Shown here: positions 49,390 through 58,606 of the stretch, in pieces
Numbering within the stretch: position 1 is the first letter of the stretch
Layout of the letters: every line of letters begins with the position of its first letter
Source of the DNA: Thiocystis violascens DSM 198
GTDB lineage: Bacteria > Pseudomonadota > Gammaproteobacteria > Chromatiales > Chromatiaceae
NCBI RefSeq assembly: GCF_000227745.2
Contig: NC_018012.1
Location: 3,841,412-3,905,411, forward strand
DNA: 64,000 nucleotides
Direction: 5' to 3'
Notes under the pieces: generated by a model
Database searches by the model: none
Seen by the model: only the letters and a program-made list of their open reading frames with translations
What the model was told of the DNA's origin: nothing
Made by a program: the position numbers and the translations under genes

Positions 49390-50061
49390 ATGATCGACAA
49401 GCGCCCGCTGAAATCCACCTTGTTTGCCGGTTTGTTCGCACTGCTCGCGACCGCGCCCATGCTCCAGGCCGCTGGCTTCGGCGATTTTCTCAAGCAGATG
49501 GGAGGCTTTTCCTTTGGCGGAACCGAATTCGATCCCCAGGAGATGGCAGGCAACCAGAAAAACTGGGCCGATCGCGAGCGTTGGGTCAAGGAGGCGCTGG
49601 ATCACGCCTATCAGGCGCTGGCGCGTTCGGATACCGATGTGAATCTGTTCGACTTCCAGAACTATTACAACGTCCTGGGTATTCAATGGAACCCTGAGTA
49701 TCTCACCGACCCCGCCAATATCGGTAACCTCAACGCCTATGCCACCTTCACCGAGTATCTCTCGCGTTATCTCAAGGTGAAACAGGATCTGATCACCAAG
49801 CTCGCCGAGTTGAACCGGCACTATGCCGTGCTGAAACAGGTGGATCCGCGCCAACTGACAGGGCCATTCCAACTCAACACGGGCGCCCAGCCCCAATCCT
49901 ATACGCAACAGGCCGCCAGTTCGGTGGACGCCACCGCTCACCAGGCCGCACTCGCCACCTCTGCCGGCGCGGTGGAGAAATACACCGCCGAGCTCAACCG
50001 GGCCATCGACTATGGGATCAAACTGGAGAGCCACTTCAAGCAGGCCGCCGGTATTCCTTAG
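49390..50061 (+). CDS. Small secreted helical protein of the binding-protein/vWA cluster
   Basis: The protein has 223 residues with a signal peptide (LKSTLFAGLFALLATAPMLQA). The mature part is mostly helical: FGDFLKQMGGFSFGGTEFDP, ALDHAYQALARSDTDVNLFDFQNYYNVLG, YLSRYLKVKQDLITKLAELN and a C-terminal amphipathic helix. I do not recognise a family. Genomic order after the two binding-protein genes suggests a shared envelope complex. An IS5-type element is inserted exactly at its stop codon; the first base of the element completes TAG, and the same TAG would exist without it, so the protein is unchanged. GGAG precedes the ATG at 49390. Confidence 0.65.
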   Translation: MIDKRPLKSTLFAGLFALLATAPMLQAAGFGDFLKQMGGFSFGGTEFDPQEMAGNQKNWADRERWVKEALDHAYQALARSDTDVNLFDFQNYYNVLGIQWNPEYLTDPANIGNLNAYATFTEYLSRYLKVKQDLITKLAELNRHYAVLKQVDPRQLTGPFQLNTGAQPQSYTQQAASSVDATAHQAALATSAGAVEKYTAELNRAIDYGIKLESHFKQAAGIP

Positions 50062-51257
50062 AGGGTGTAGACAAAATCAAACCGTTGTGGTCAACCGCCG
50101 CAGCAGGATGCGCGCCTCCGCCAGCCAAACCCAGGTTTCGGAGACCGCTGGCAGACGGTCATGATGCATGATCAATCGACGGGCACGCTCATTCCACGCA
50201 TGGGTGCGCTCGACAACCCAGCGCTTCGGCAGCGGAACGAAGCCGTCGGCGTTGGCGATCACCACTCGGTCAGGCGCCCCGTCCACGTGCCAGGAGCCAA
50301 CGCTTTTGTTGGCTGGATGGCGCACGACTTCCACGCGGATCGCGTGGGTCTGCTCGGTGGTTTGGGCAAATTGACCGGCGTAGGCGCTATCGACAAACAG
50401 CGTGTTGATCTGGGGGTACTTGGCGGCCGCGTCAGCGACGGCGCCCCGAGGCGGCATCGCGGTTCCTGAAGATGGGCCGCGACCACGCTCACCGCCAACA
50501 CAAACCCCAAGGTATCGACCACCAGGGCTGCGCTTGCGCCCCTTGACCTGCTTGCCCGCATCAAAGCCGCTCGGTCCACCCTGCGGCGAGCCGCGGGTCG
50601 ATTGCGCATCCAGCACCGCCGCCGTCGGCGCGATCTCACGCCCCTCGCGTTCGCGCCATTGCCCCCGCAGTCGATCATGCATCTGCTCAAACTTCCCAGC
50701 CGCACTCCAACGGCGAAACGTCTTGTAGACATTCTGCCAAGGCGCGAAATCGTGCGGCAGCATCCGCCACGCGCACCCCGTGCGCACCACGTAGCAACAC
50801 GCCTCCAGGATGCTCCGGCGCGACACGCGGGGCGGTTGACCCCGCCCGCCCGGCATCTCAAAGAGAGCGGCGACCAAGTCCCACTCCGCATCGGTCAGAC
50901 AACTTGGGTAGCTTTGGTCGGGGTCGTGGCGACGATGCGCATCCGTATACCCATACCGACGCGGCGTTGCGCGCGCTTGCGCCTCGAGACCACTCTCGCC
51001 CCGGAGGCGCGTGACGCCCGCCTCCCGCAAGGACTTGCGAATCGTTGCTTCATGAGCCTCGATTCCCGTCCGTGCCGCGAGTTCCCGGGCAATCTCTGAC
51101 AGCGTGGAGGTCGGGCGATCCGTGACAATTTGACGCAATACCGCTTGCTCCGCCTCGTGAATCTTGGGGGGACGACCAGCTTTCGACATCAGCGCACACC
51201 AGCTCAGTTGTAGACTGGTATACAAATAGCAGCTCAATTATTTTTGTCTACACCCTC
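50061..51257 (-). mobile_element. IS5-family insertion sequence
   Basis: The terminal inverted repeats begin GAGGGTGTAGACAAAA (50061-50076, complement at 51242-51257), and the element is 1197 bp. A TTA target duplication flanks it (50058-50060 and 51258-51260), as expected for this group. The single transposase gene is on the minus strand. Confidence 0.9.
50077..51189 (-). CDS. IS5-family transposase with N-terminal HTH, probably damaged
   Basis: The protein has 370 residues. The N-terminal helix-turn-helix (STLSEIARELAARTGIEAHEATIRKSLREAG) is followed by the DUF4096-like YPSCLTDAEWDLVAALFE and the DDE domain: Asp in AVLDAQSTRG, Asp in TLFVDSAYAG, Glu in RWVVERTHAWNERAR. Between GKQVKGRKR and AVADAAAKYP the expected LVVDTLGFVLAV and RDAASG segments appear only in other frames. 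Three single-base gains close together would explain this and restore the frame overall. The garbled stretch of about 35 residues lies inside the catalytic core, so activity is doubtful. Confidence 0.82.
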   Translation of the reverse strand: MSKAGRPPKIHEAEQAVLRQIVTDRPTSTLSEIARELAARTGIEAHEATIRKSLREAGVTRLRGESGLEAQARATPRRYGYTDAHRRHDPDQSYPSCLTDAEWDLVAALFEMPGGRGQPPRVSRRSILEACCYVVRTGCAWRMLPHDFAPWQNVYKTFRRWSAAGKFEQMHDRLRGQWREREGREIAPTAAVLDAQSTRGSPQGGPSGFDAGKQVKGRKRSPGGRYLGVCVGGERGRGPSSGTAMPPRGAVADAAAKYPQINTLFVDSAYAGQFAQTTEQTHAIRVEVVRHPANKSVGSWHVDGAPDRVVIANADGFVPLPKRWVVERTHAWNERARRLIMHHDRLPAVSETWVWLAEARILLRRLTTTV

Positions 51258-51311
51258 TTAGGAACGATTCGGAAATTTCCAGCAGTTCTCATTTTGGCGT
51301 CATCCGCCATC

Positions 51312-51424
51312 GTAGGAGCCCGCTTGCGGGCGACATGACCTGCCAGTCGCCTTTGCGTTTGCCAAACCCCGTCGCCCGCAAGCAAACCCGCAAGTCCGCA
51401 GCCCGCCCGCAAGCGGGTTCCTAC
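51312..51424. repeat. Facing REP-like palindromes upstream of ampG
   Basis: GTAGGAGCCCGCTTGCGGGC (start of 51312-51339) faces GCCCGCAAGCGGGTTCCTAC (51405-51424), with a partial third copy between. Together they fill most of the interval 51258-51579, which has no gene. Confidence 0.7.
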
Positions 51425-51579
51425 GTCAACATGAGAATTGCTGGGCAATTCCGCCCGGCTTGAGACATCCCCGCCCGCGGCGTATCCTCGCCCCCCTCGT
51501 ATCGTGACACGCGGTGGCTGCCCATCCACGCTTCAGCGTTCGCGCACATCCCGACGGCTTCCCCCGACTCTGGCCCCTT

Positions 51580-53166
51580 ATGGCGTCTTCCATGACTCAG
51601 CCCGCCACCGCCTACCATTCCTGGCGCGAATCGCTTGTCTCGCTGCGTCATCCCCGCGTGATCTCCATGCTCTTTCTCGGTTTCTCGGCCGGGATTCCGC
51701 TGCTTCTGATCTTTTCCTCGCTCTCGCTGTGGCTGCGCGAGGCCGGCATCGAGCGCAACGCGGTGACCTTTTTCAGTTGGGCGGCGCTGGCCTTCTCGTT
51801 CAAGTTCGTCTGGGCGCCCCTGATCGACCGCCTGCCGGTGCCTTTTCTCACCCGCTGGTTCGGTCGGCGCCGTGCCTGGCTGCTGGTTGCGCAGACATCC
51901 ATCATCGCCGCCATCCTGTTCATGGCCCTGACGGATCCCTCGACGGGTGCCGATAGCCTGACGCGGATGGCGCTGGCCGCCGTGCTGCTCGGCTTTTCGG
52001 CGGCGACCCAGGATATCGTGATCGATGCCTACCGGATCGAATCCGCCGCGCCGCGACTCCAGGCGCTGATGTCGTCCACCTATATCGCCGGTTATCGCAT
52101 CGGTATGGTGGTGGCGGGTGCCGGCGCGCTCTATCTGGCGGATCTCTTCGGGTCGGATGCCGGCGCCTACAACTACGGGGCGTGGCGGATGACCTATTTC
52201 GTCATGGCGAGCACCATGCTGGTCGGGCTGATCACGACCCTGACGATCCGCGAACCCGAAACCGACCGTTCCGCCGACCTTCACTACGCCCCCACGGATT
52301 ATCTGCGTCTGCTGGCGGTCTTCGCCGTCACGGCCGCGACCTTCGCGATGGTCTTTTTTCTGGGCGACGCGCCTTTTACCGGCTTGAAGACGGCTGCGGG
52401 CGGCGGGGTTCTGACCGGCTTTCTGCTGGAGATGCTGCATTTCGCGCTGGCGGTGAGCGCGGGCGTCCTGATCGGCTGGATGCTGGTGAAACTGGGCGCC
52501 ATCAACCGGGTCATGGCGCGCGAGACCTGGGTCGAGCCCGCGCTGGATTTCTTCCGTCGCTATGGCCTGAAAACCGCGCTCCTGCTGCTGGCCCTGATCG
52601 GGCTTTATCGCATCTCGGATATCGTGCTCGGGGTCATTTCCAACGTCTTCTATCAGGATCTGGGATTCACCAAGTCCCAAATCGCCACCGCGGTCAAAAC
52701 CTTTGGCGTCTTCGTCAGCATCGCCGGCGGACTGCTCGGCGGATTGCTGGCGACCCGCTACGGCGTGATGCGCATCCTGATGGTCGGCGCCATTCTGTCG
52801 TCAGCGGCGCAGCTCATCTTTATCGCGCTGGCGAATGCCGGCGCCAATCTGGTGCTGCTGTATATCGCGGTGGGTGCGGACAATCTGGTCGCCGGGCTGG
52901 CGAGCGCCGCCTTTGTCGCCTTCCTGTCGAGCCTGACCAGCGTCTCCTTCACCGCCGTGCAATACGCCATTTTCAGCTCGCTCATGACCCTGCTGCCCAA
53001 ACTGCTGGGCGGCTACTCGGGCACCATCGTCAACGGCATCGGCTATCCGGGGTTCTTTATCTTCACCAGTCTGATCGGTATCCCGGTCATCGGTCTGGTC
53101 TGGCTGGCGGGCAAACGCCTGGCGATCGCCGACCGGGCGCGGATGGCGAGCGGTGCGAAAAACTGA
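51580..53166 (+). CDS. ampG: AmpG-type muropeptide MFS permease
   Basis: This protein of 528 residues has about 14 membrane segments. It matches AmpG, the inner-membrane importer of anhydro-muropeptides in cell-wall recycling: HPRVISMLFLGFSAGIPLLLIFSSLSLWLREAGI, FVWAPLIDRLPVPFLTRWFGRRRAWLL, AATQDIVIDAYRIE, and YRISDIVLGVISNVFYQDLGF in the second half. The loop between segments 6-8 is enlarged (about 215-330), as in many proteobacterial AmpG proteins. The start at 51580 or 51592 is uncertain. It appears monocistronic. Confidence 0.9.
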   Translation: MASSMTQPATAYHSWRESLVSLRHPRVISMLFLGFSAGIPLLLIFSSLSLWLREAGIERNAVTFFSWAALAFSFKFVWAPLIDRLPVPFLTRWFGRRRAWLLVAQTSIIAAILFMALTDPSTGADSLTRMALAAVLLGFSAATQDIVIDAYRIESAAPRLQALMSSTYIAGYRIGMVVAGAGALYLADLFGSDAGAYNYGAWRMTYFVMASTMLVGLITTLTIREPETDRSADLHYAPTDYLRLLAVFAVTAATFAMVFFLGDAPFTGLKTAAGGGVLTGFLLEMLHFALAVSAGVLIGWMLVKLGAINRVMARETWVEPALDFFRRYGLKTALLLLALIGLYRISDIVLGVISNVFYQDLGFTKSQIATAVKTFGVFVSIAGGLLGGLLATRYGVMRILMVGAILSSAAQLIFIALANAGANLVLLYIAVGADNLVAGLASAAFVAFLSSLTSVSFTAVQYAIFSSLMTLLPKLLGGYSGTIVNGIGYPGFFIFTSLIGIPVIGLVWLAGKRLAIADRARMASGAKN

Positions 53167-53567
53167 TCACGGTTGAGGCTAGCACAAAGGAATTTGATCA
53201 CCCACCATTGCGCTAGCCGATTGCGTGCGAACCGCGCGAGCGCCTATACTGAGTAAGCCGCTCGTCGGCACCGAAGAAAAACGGGCTTCTCGTCTCGCCC
53301 CCAGGGATATACCTTCAGACGATGGGCTCGCAATCCATCAAGACGGCCGTTCGGTCGGATTCGCGGTCTTCGCGGCTCCACTCCTCCGGTGGTTAGAGTC
53401 GATAAAAGGTTTATCGCGGAGCATTCTTTCCGCAACCCCTCGGGTCAAGACGCGCACTCAGGCCACGGGCCGTGCTGAACTCATTGGCGCGCATTCCTCC
53501 GGTCGGCTGCGTTCGACGTGAACGTCTGTCCTTAACGTCTCCATAATCATTCGAGAGTGTAACGACA
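53167..53567. other. Intergenic region upstream of the sulfur-globule protein gene
   Basis: No convincing gene is present; a 98-codon open frame here has no ribosome-binding site or family resemblance. A CATAAT (53542-53547) about 25 bases before the gene could be a -10 box, without a good -35, so an activator may be needed. Confidence 0.45.
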
Positions 53568-53984
53568 ATGATGAAAGCCATGAAAATTGCCGGTCTTGCA
53601 GCGGTCGTCGGTCTGGCCAGCGCCTCCTTTACCGCGAGCGCCTGGTGGGGCGGCCCCGGTGGCTACGGGAACGACGGCCGTGGTTACGGCAACGGCATGA
53701 TGGACAACATGGGCGACATGTTCGGTGACGGCACCGGCGACTTCAACATGAACATGAGCGGCAGCGGTCGCAGTCAGGGTCGTGGCTACGGTCGCGGCTA
53801 TGGCCGTGGCGATGGTTATGGCAGCGGTTATGGCGCGCCTTATGGTTACGGCGCTCCCTATGGCTACGGCGGCCCAGGCTATGGCGCTCCTGGCTATGGT
53901 GCTCCCTATGGCTACGGCGCGCCCTACGGCGCCATGCCTCCGCAGATGCCTGTTCAGCCTCCCCAGGCCGCGCCAGCTCAATAA
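53568..53984 (+). CDS. Sulfur globule protein, secreted Gly/Tyr-rich
   Basis: This protein of 138 residues has a Sec signal ([21 protein letters not shown]) and a mature start [15 protein letters not shown], typical of purple sulfur bacteria. It continues with a Met/Asp/Asn segment ([14 protein letters not shown]). It then has repeats of GYGRG and YGAPYGYG up to a Pro/Gln end. Such proteins coat the sulfur globules stored in the periplasm during sulfide and thiosulfate oxidation; low-complexity Gly/Tyr repeats form the envelope. The gene is monocistronic. It is the strongest lineage marker in the window. Which of the Sgp paralogues it is cannot be decided. Confidence 0.8.
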   Translation: MMKAMKIAGLAAVVGLASASFTASAWWGGPGGYGNDGRGYGNGMMDNMGDMFGDGTGDFNMNMSGSGRSQGRGYGRGYGRGDGYGSGYGAPYGYGAPYGYGGPGYGAPGYGAPYGYGAPYGAMPPQMPVQPPQAAPAQ

Positions 53985-54423
53985 GACCTTGTCCTTGAGC
54001 CGGTTCGTATAGATGCTTGCGGACACCCCGGAGACGGGGTGTACCGCTGGCCAGTATCAAGCGCATCGCTCGTTGATTGAAATCCGTCAAGATCGCGATC
54101 TCTCCGCCCTGCCTCCGCTTTACCGTCGATCAACCTTTGATCGGACCAAATCCCCAACCCGCGATTCGCGTCGGTTTTTTCCGAATCGACGTCCAGCATT
54201 TTAACGCCCGGCTTTGACGAACAGGACGGTTTGCCGCCCCGCCTTTCCCGAACCGAGCGAATACCGGATCCCGCGCCATATTCGCGGCGTGTTTCCCCTC
54301 CGCATGCCGGATCCCGCGTGCACAGAGATGCATTTATCGCGATAATTGATCGAGCATAAAAATGATCGATCAGAATCGAGTCCGCATCGTTGGACTTTCA
54401 TGCGAAACAACGCGAGGCATTCC
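53985..54423. other. Intergenic region between the sulfur-globule gene and the next gene
   Basis: It contains a perfect hairpin (ACACCCCG 54023-54030, loop GAGA, CGGGGTGT 54035-54042). The hairpin is a candidate terminator or mRNA-stabilising structure for the sulfur-globule transcript although no T run follows. The remainder shows no gene I can support. Confidence 0.5.
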
Positions 54424-55203
54424 ATGACCGACAAGCATCTGTACCTGTCCCTGATCCCGCAGGCACTCATCGCGTCCATGTTGAAGCCGGAGGAATTCGG
54501 CAGCTATTACGCGGTAGGAACCAAGGTTCACGTGCAGGGCGAGGCGATCTTTTTCGAGGTCGATCCCAGCTTTCGCTCGGATGATTTCCCCTTCCAACTC
54601 GCCGACGAACGCTGCGTCCCGAAGCCGGACGGCTCGCCCAAGAACTCGGTCTATCTCTCGATCTACCGAGTGTTGTCGCGGGTTCCGGTCGCCGCGCTCG
54701 GCAACCTCTATCTCGTGACCAACGACGGTAAAACGCTTGAGCTGCAACGCGAGGAATACCAACCGCATCCAAGCGAGCGTCTCCATCTCTATCAGGAGTT
54801 CTGCCCGATCACGCCGATGGTCGCCAGCCGGCTGGAGCCGCATGAATTTTCCGATTTCATCACGAATCCGACCAATCCTGTCCATGTTCCTCGGATCGTT
54901 TTCTCCGAGCTGAATCTCGGGGAACTGGCGGACAATCCCGAGCACGGCTCAACCGATGACATCCCCTATTCGAACATCGACCATCTGCGCGACGTTCTCC
55001 TCGAATTGACGAACAATCACGGCAAGCCCAGCAAACTGGTGCTGAAGCAGGTCAAGGAGGGCGTGATCTATCGCATGGTGCAAGGCGGCTTCTATGTCGG
55101 CGACCAGAACGACTTCGCTTATTATCGCTTCCCAGATCTGGCGGAACTCGAAGACCGGTATCGCGGCTGGTGGCGTTCCGCGCAGGTCACGGGGCTCGAA
55201 TAA
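54424..55203 (+). CDS. Conserved-looking protein of unknown function (259 residues)
   Basis: The protein is soluble, without a signal peptide or membrane segment. It begins TDKHLYLSLIPQALIASMLKPEEFGSYYAVG and contains an EAIFFEVDPSFRSD strand and a VYLSIYRVLSRVPVAALGNLYLV segment. Other features are an FCPITPMVASRLEPHEFSDFI repeat-like echo of the N-terminal MLKPEEFGSYY, and a C-terminal FYVGDQNDFAYYRFPDLAELEDRYRGWWRS. The echo suggests two related halves. I do not recognise a family. It lies 80 bases before the membrane pyrophosphatase gene and might be co-transcribed. The start at 54424 is chosen because the protein-like sequence begins there; an earlier ATG would add 26 unlike residues. 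Confidence 0.65.
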   Translation: MTDKHLYLSLIPQALIASMLKPEEFGSYYAVGTKVHVQGEAIFFEVDPSFRSDDFPFQLADERCVPKPDGSPKNSVYLSIYRVLSRVPVAALGNLYLVTNDGKTLELQREEYQPHPSERLHLYQEFCPITPMVASRLEPHEFSDFITNPTNPVHVPRIVFSELNLGELADNPEHGSTDDIPYSNIDHLRDVLLELTNNHGKPSKLVLKQVKEGVIYRMVQGGFYVGDQNDFAYYRFPDLAELEDRYRGWWRSAQVTGLE

Positions 55204-55283
55204 AGCTCGCCCGACTGCCGCCAGACACCCGACTGGCGCACTGAATTCATCCTTTCCACCTTGCTTGCACAGGCTGTCACCCA

Positions 55284-57482
55284 ATGAATGAGATTGTCTT
55301 TTGGATCGCGCCCATCGCCGCCATCGCGGCGTTGGTTTACGCGCGGGGGTTCTATAAGGAAATGATCCGTCAGGATCAGGGCACCGCGCTGATGCAGGAG
55401 ATCGGCGGCCATGTCAGCCGCGGCGCCATGGCGTATCTTTGGCAGCAGTACAAGATCATGCTCGTGGTTTTCGCCGCGCTGGCCGTGGTGTTCGCCGTGC
55501 TGGCCTACCAGTTCCATGTGCAGAGCACCTGGCTGCCGGTCACCTTCCTGTGCGGCGGCTTCTTCTCGGCGCTGGCGGGCTATTTCGGCATGAAGACCGC
55601 GACCCAGGCATCCACCCGCACCGCTGCCGCGGCCCGCACCTCGCTGCCGGACGCATTGCGCATCGCCTTCCGTAGCGGCGCGGTCATGGGCCTGGTCGTG
55701 GTCGGGCTGGGACTCGGCAATATCGTGTTCTGGTTCATCCTGGCGAATCTGCTGATCCCGGCGGGCGATACCGGCGAGACCCATCGCATGGTGCTCATCA
55801 CCACCACCACCCTGACCTTCGGCATGGGCGCTTCGCTCCAGGCCATGTTCGCCCGCGTCGGCGGCGGCATCTTCACCAAGGCGGCCGATGTCGGCGCGGA
55901 TCTGGTTGGCAAGGTCGAGAGCGGCATCCCGGAGGACGACCCACGCAACCCGGCGGTGATTGCGGATAATGTGGGCGATAATGTCGGCGATGTCGCCGGC
56001 ATGGGCGCCGATCTCTTCGAGTCTTACGTCGGCTCCATTCTGGCCGCGAGCGCGCTGGGCGCAGCGGCGTTCATGCATGATCCAGCGTTGCAGATGAAGG
56101 CGGTGGTCGCGCCCATCATGATCGCCGGGCTGGGCATCCTGCTGTCGATCCTTGGAGTCTATCTGGTCAAGACCGAGGAGGGCGCCAACCAGAAACAACT
56201 GCTCGACGCGCTCGGGCGCGGCATCAACAGCAGCGCGGCCATGATCGTCGTCGTCTCGCTGGCGTTTCTGTTCCTGCTCGGGATGCCGAACGTTTGGGGG
56301 ATCTGGGGCGCGGTGATCGCGGGGCTGGTCTCGGGCGTCATCATCGGGCGCTCCACCGAGTATTACACTTCGCCGAGCTATTCGCCGACCCGTCAGATCG
56401 CCAGTCAGGCGGAGGGCGGCGCGGCGACGCTGGTCATCGCCGGCATCGGCGTCGGTATGCTATCCACCGCCATCCCGGTGCTGACGGTCGGTGCCGGCAC
56501 TCTGCTCGCCTTCCTGTTCGCCTCCGGCTTCGATCCCAGTCAGATGAATCAGGGTCTCTATGGCGTGGGTATCGCCGCGGTGGGAATGCTCTCCACCCTC
56601 GGGATCACGCTCGCCAGCGACGCCTACGGGCCCATCGCCGACAATGCCGGCGGTAACGCCGAGATGAGCGGTCTGGGACCGGATGTCCGCGCCCGCACCG
56701 ATGCGCTCGACGCGCTCGGCAATACCACGGCCGCGACCGGCAAGGGTTTCGCGATCGGCTCCGCCGCGCTCACCGCGCTCGCGCTGCTGGCGTCCTATGT
56801 CGAGGTGGTCCGGATGGAACTCATCAAGATCGGCACGACGGTGCTGACGCTGGGCCACGGCACGACCGTCCCGACCGATACCGCAACCCTGACCGATTTC
56901 ATGACCTATTACAGCGTGAATCTGTTGAACCCCACGGTGCTGGTCGGGGTTCTCATCGGCGCCATGGTCGCCTTCGCCTTCAGCGGCATGACCGTGCAGG
57001 CGGTGGGGCGCGCCGCGCTTCTGATGGTGGAAGAAGTGCGTCGGCAGTTCCGGGAAGACGCCGGCATCCTCAAGGGCACGTCGCAGCCCGATTATGAACG
57101 TTGCGTCGCGATTTCCACCCTCGGCGCGCAACGCGAGATGGTCGTGCCGGCGCTGATCGCGGTGATCGCTCCGGTTGTGACTGGATTGCTGCTGGGCGTG
57201 GCGGGCGTCATCGGTCTGCTGGTCGGCGGACTCTCCAGCGGCTTTGTGCTTGCGGTGTTTCTCTCGAATTCCGGCGGTGCCTGGGATAACGCCAAGAAAC
57301 ACATCGAGGCGGGTCATCACGGCGGCAAGAACTCGCGCGCGCACCGGGCGGCGGTGATCGGCGATACCGTCGGCGACCCCTTCAAGGACACCTCGGGACC
57401 GAGCCTGAATATCCTGATCAAGCTGATGAGTATCGTCGCCATCATCATGGCGGGGGTGACGGTGACCTACAGCCTGCTGTAG
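55284..57482 (+). CDS. hppA: Membrane-bound ion-translocating pyrophosphatase
   Basis: This protein of 732 residues has about 16 membrane helices and couples pyrophosphate hydrolysis to H+ (or Na+) pumping. The substrate site is intact: [22 protein letters not shown] (about 199-220), [21 protein letters not shown], and the C-terminal [14 protein letters not shown] and [23 protein letters not shown]. The switch motif reads [10 protein letters not shown] with Ala where K+-independent enzymes have Lys, so it should need K+. In a phototroph it can conserve energy from biosynthetic pyrophosphate. H+ versus Na+ specificity cannot be settled by eye. Confidence 0.94.
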   Translation: MNEIVFWIAPIAAIAALVYARGFYKEMIRQDQGTALMQEIGGHVSRGAMAYLWQQYKIMLVVFAALAVVFAVLAYQFHVQSTWLPVTFLCGGFFSALAGYFGMKTATQASTRTAAAARTSLPDALRIAFRSGAVMGLVVVGLGLGNIVFWFILANLLIPAGDTGETHRMVLITTTTLTFGMGASLQAMFARVGGGIFTKAADVGADLVGKVESGIPEDDPRNPAVIADNVGDNVGDVAGMGADLFESYVGSILAASALGAAAFMHDPALQMKAVVAPIMIAGLGILLSILGVYLVKTEEGANQKQLLDALGRGINSSAAMIVVVSLAFLFLLGMPNVWGIWGAVIAGLVSGVIIGRSTEYYTSPSYSPTRQIASQAEGGAATLVIAGIGVGMLSTAIPVLTVGAGTLLAFLFASGFDPSQMNQGLYGVGIAAVGMLSTLGITLASDAYGPIADNAGGNAEMSGLGPDVRARTDALDALGNTTAATGKGFAIGSAALTALALLASYVEVVRMELIKIGTTVLTLGHGTTVPTDTATLTDFMTYYSVNLLNPTVLVGVLIGAMVAFAFSGMTVQAVGRAALLMVEEVRRQFREDAGILKGTSQPDYERCVAISTLGAQREMVVPALIAVIAPVVTGLLLGVAGVIGLLVGGLSSGFVLAVFLSNSGGAWDNAKKHIEAGHHGGKNSRAHRAAVIGDTVGDPFKDTSGPSLNILIKLMSIVAIIMAGVTVTYSLL

Positions 57483-57519
57483 CGGGCTGACTGGTTGCGA
57501 GTCGGGAAAGGACGCATCT

Positions 57520-57548
57520 ACCCCTTGGGCGTTAGGCGCCTAAGGGGT
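57520..57548. terminator. Hairpin downstream of hppA
   Basis: ACCCCTTGGGCG (57520-57531) pairs with CGCCTAAGGGGT (57537-57548), a 12-bp stem with one G-T pair and a five-base loop. A pure T tract is lacking, so termination may be imperfect. Confidence 0.55.
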
Positions 57549-57614
57549 TGCCATGTCAGAGCTTGATGGTAGGGCTGATATGACGCATCCCTGCGTCTCG
57601 CGGTTGCAATCGAC

Positions 57615-57929
57615 TCAGTGGTGATGATCTTCCAGCGAGCCTTCATGGGCCAGCGGCGTACCAAGTTCCTCGAATTTAAACAGATAGAAGGCACGATGCC
57701 CATTGTGGTCCAGAACCCGCAGACTGTCGGATTCCCTGAACCCGTTTGTCACCTTTCTGAAGTGGCCGCCATAACGCTCTTCGGCAAGCGCCAGGGGAAT
57801 CTCATAGGCCATGAACTTCGGGATACCCTTGTTGGCCAGACGTTCCAGCAAGTCTGGATTTTCAAGCGAGTCATACGACGTCAGGATGACGATCGGTCCA
57901 CTTCCGGTCATTAACATTGCACATTTCAT
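57615..57929 (-). CDS. Small cytosolic protein of unknown function (104 residues)
   Basis: The protein reads MTGSGPIVILTSYDSLENPDLLERLANKGIPKF, AYEIPLALAEERYGGHFRKV, RVLDHNGHRAFYLFKFEELG and ends in HEGSLEDHHH. I recognise the general pattern of a small conserved protein of purple sulfur bacteria without known function. The DHNGHRAFYLF strand and His-rich tail could bind metal. Starts at 57929, 57917 or 57911 are all possible. It is convergent with hppA and divergent from the FUN14 gene. Confidence 0.6.
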   Translation of the reverse strand: MKCAMLMTGSGPIVILTSYDSLENPDLLERLANKGIPKFMAYEIPLALAEERYGGHFRKVTNGFRESDSLRVLDHNGHRAFYLFKFEELGTPLAHEGSLEDHHH

Positions 57930-58150
57930 AAGAATCCAAATCCCCCAAGTTTGATGGCCCGCGCGGGCGGGAATGATAGTGGCGATCAACACGTCCAGCC
58001 GGAACGCCCAATGCGCTCATCGCCAAGGCGAACGCAGGGGGCGGGCATTTGCGAGCAGGATTTTATCACCGAAGAGCGCAGTTTCCAGGTGCAATGACAA
58101 CGTCGGCGGATCATGGCACCCTGTCGCCTTTCTTTTGTTGGATACGCCCC

Positions 58151-58606
58151 ATGTTTCACCCGTTACAACCGATTCGCGCCATTCCCGTCTGGACCCTGGC
58201 CGCATCTGTCTGGGCTTTTTCCGCGGTCGCCGCCGCCAATCCCGAGCCCCCGCCAATCATGCCCGATCCGATCGCGCCAGACCATGCGGGCAGCGCCGGG
58301 GAACTGTTCACCGAGAGCTTTTTCCTGACGCTCGGCTTCTCCTTCATGATCGGACTGGCCATGGGCTTTGCCCTGAAGGTCGCCTTCAAGATTGCGCTGC
58401 TCGTCATTGGCCTGATGCTGCTCGGCGTCTTCGGACTCCAGTATGCCGGACTCGTCGACATCAACTGGTCGGGAGTCGAGGCCCATTACGACGGCTGGAT
58501 GGCCTGGCTAGGTGCCTTCGCGGGGGTCTTTTTCGCGTTCGTCGGAGACAATCTGACCAGTGGCGCCTCTTTTCTGGCCGGCTTGGCGCTGGGCCTGAAG
58601 TATTAG
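58151..58606 (+). CDS. FUN14-family membrane protein
   Basis: This protein of 151 residues has a hydrophobic N-terminal segment ([19 protein letters not shown]), probably a signal or anchor, then a Pro-rich linker. The FUN14 domain follows: [43 protein letters not shown] (about 57-100) and a second hairpin ending [11 protein letters not shown]. Bacterial FUN14 proteins have no settled function. Its stop overlaps the convergent cmoB stop by four bases. Confidence 0.8.
   Translation: MFHPLQPIRAIPVWTLAASVWAFSAVAAANPEPPPIMPDPIAPDHAGSAGELFTESFFLTLGFSFMIGLAMGFALKVAFKIALLVIGLMLLGVFGLQYAGLVDINWSGVEAHYDGWMAWLGAFAGVFFAFVGDNLTSGASFLAGLALGLKY

Noticed and set aside
53225..53521. 98-codon open frame upstream of the sulfur-globule gene
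   Set aside because: No ribosome-binding site, no recognisable domain and irregular codon use; kept as intergenic.
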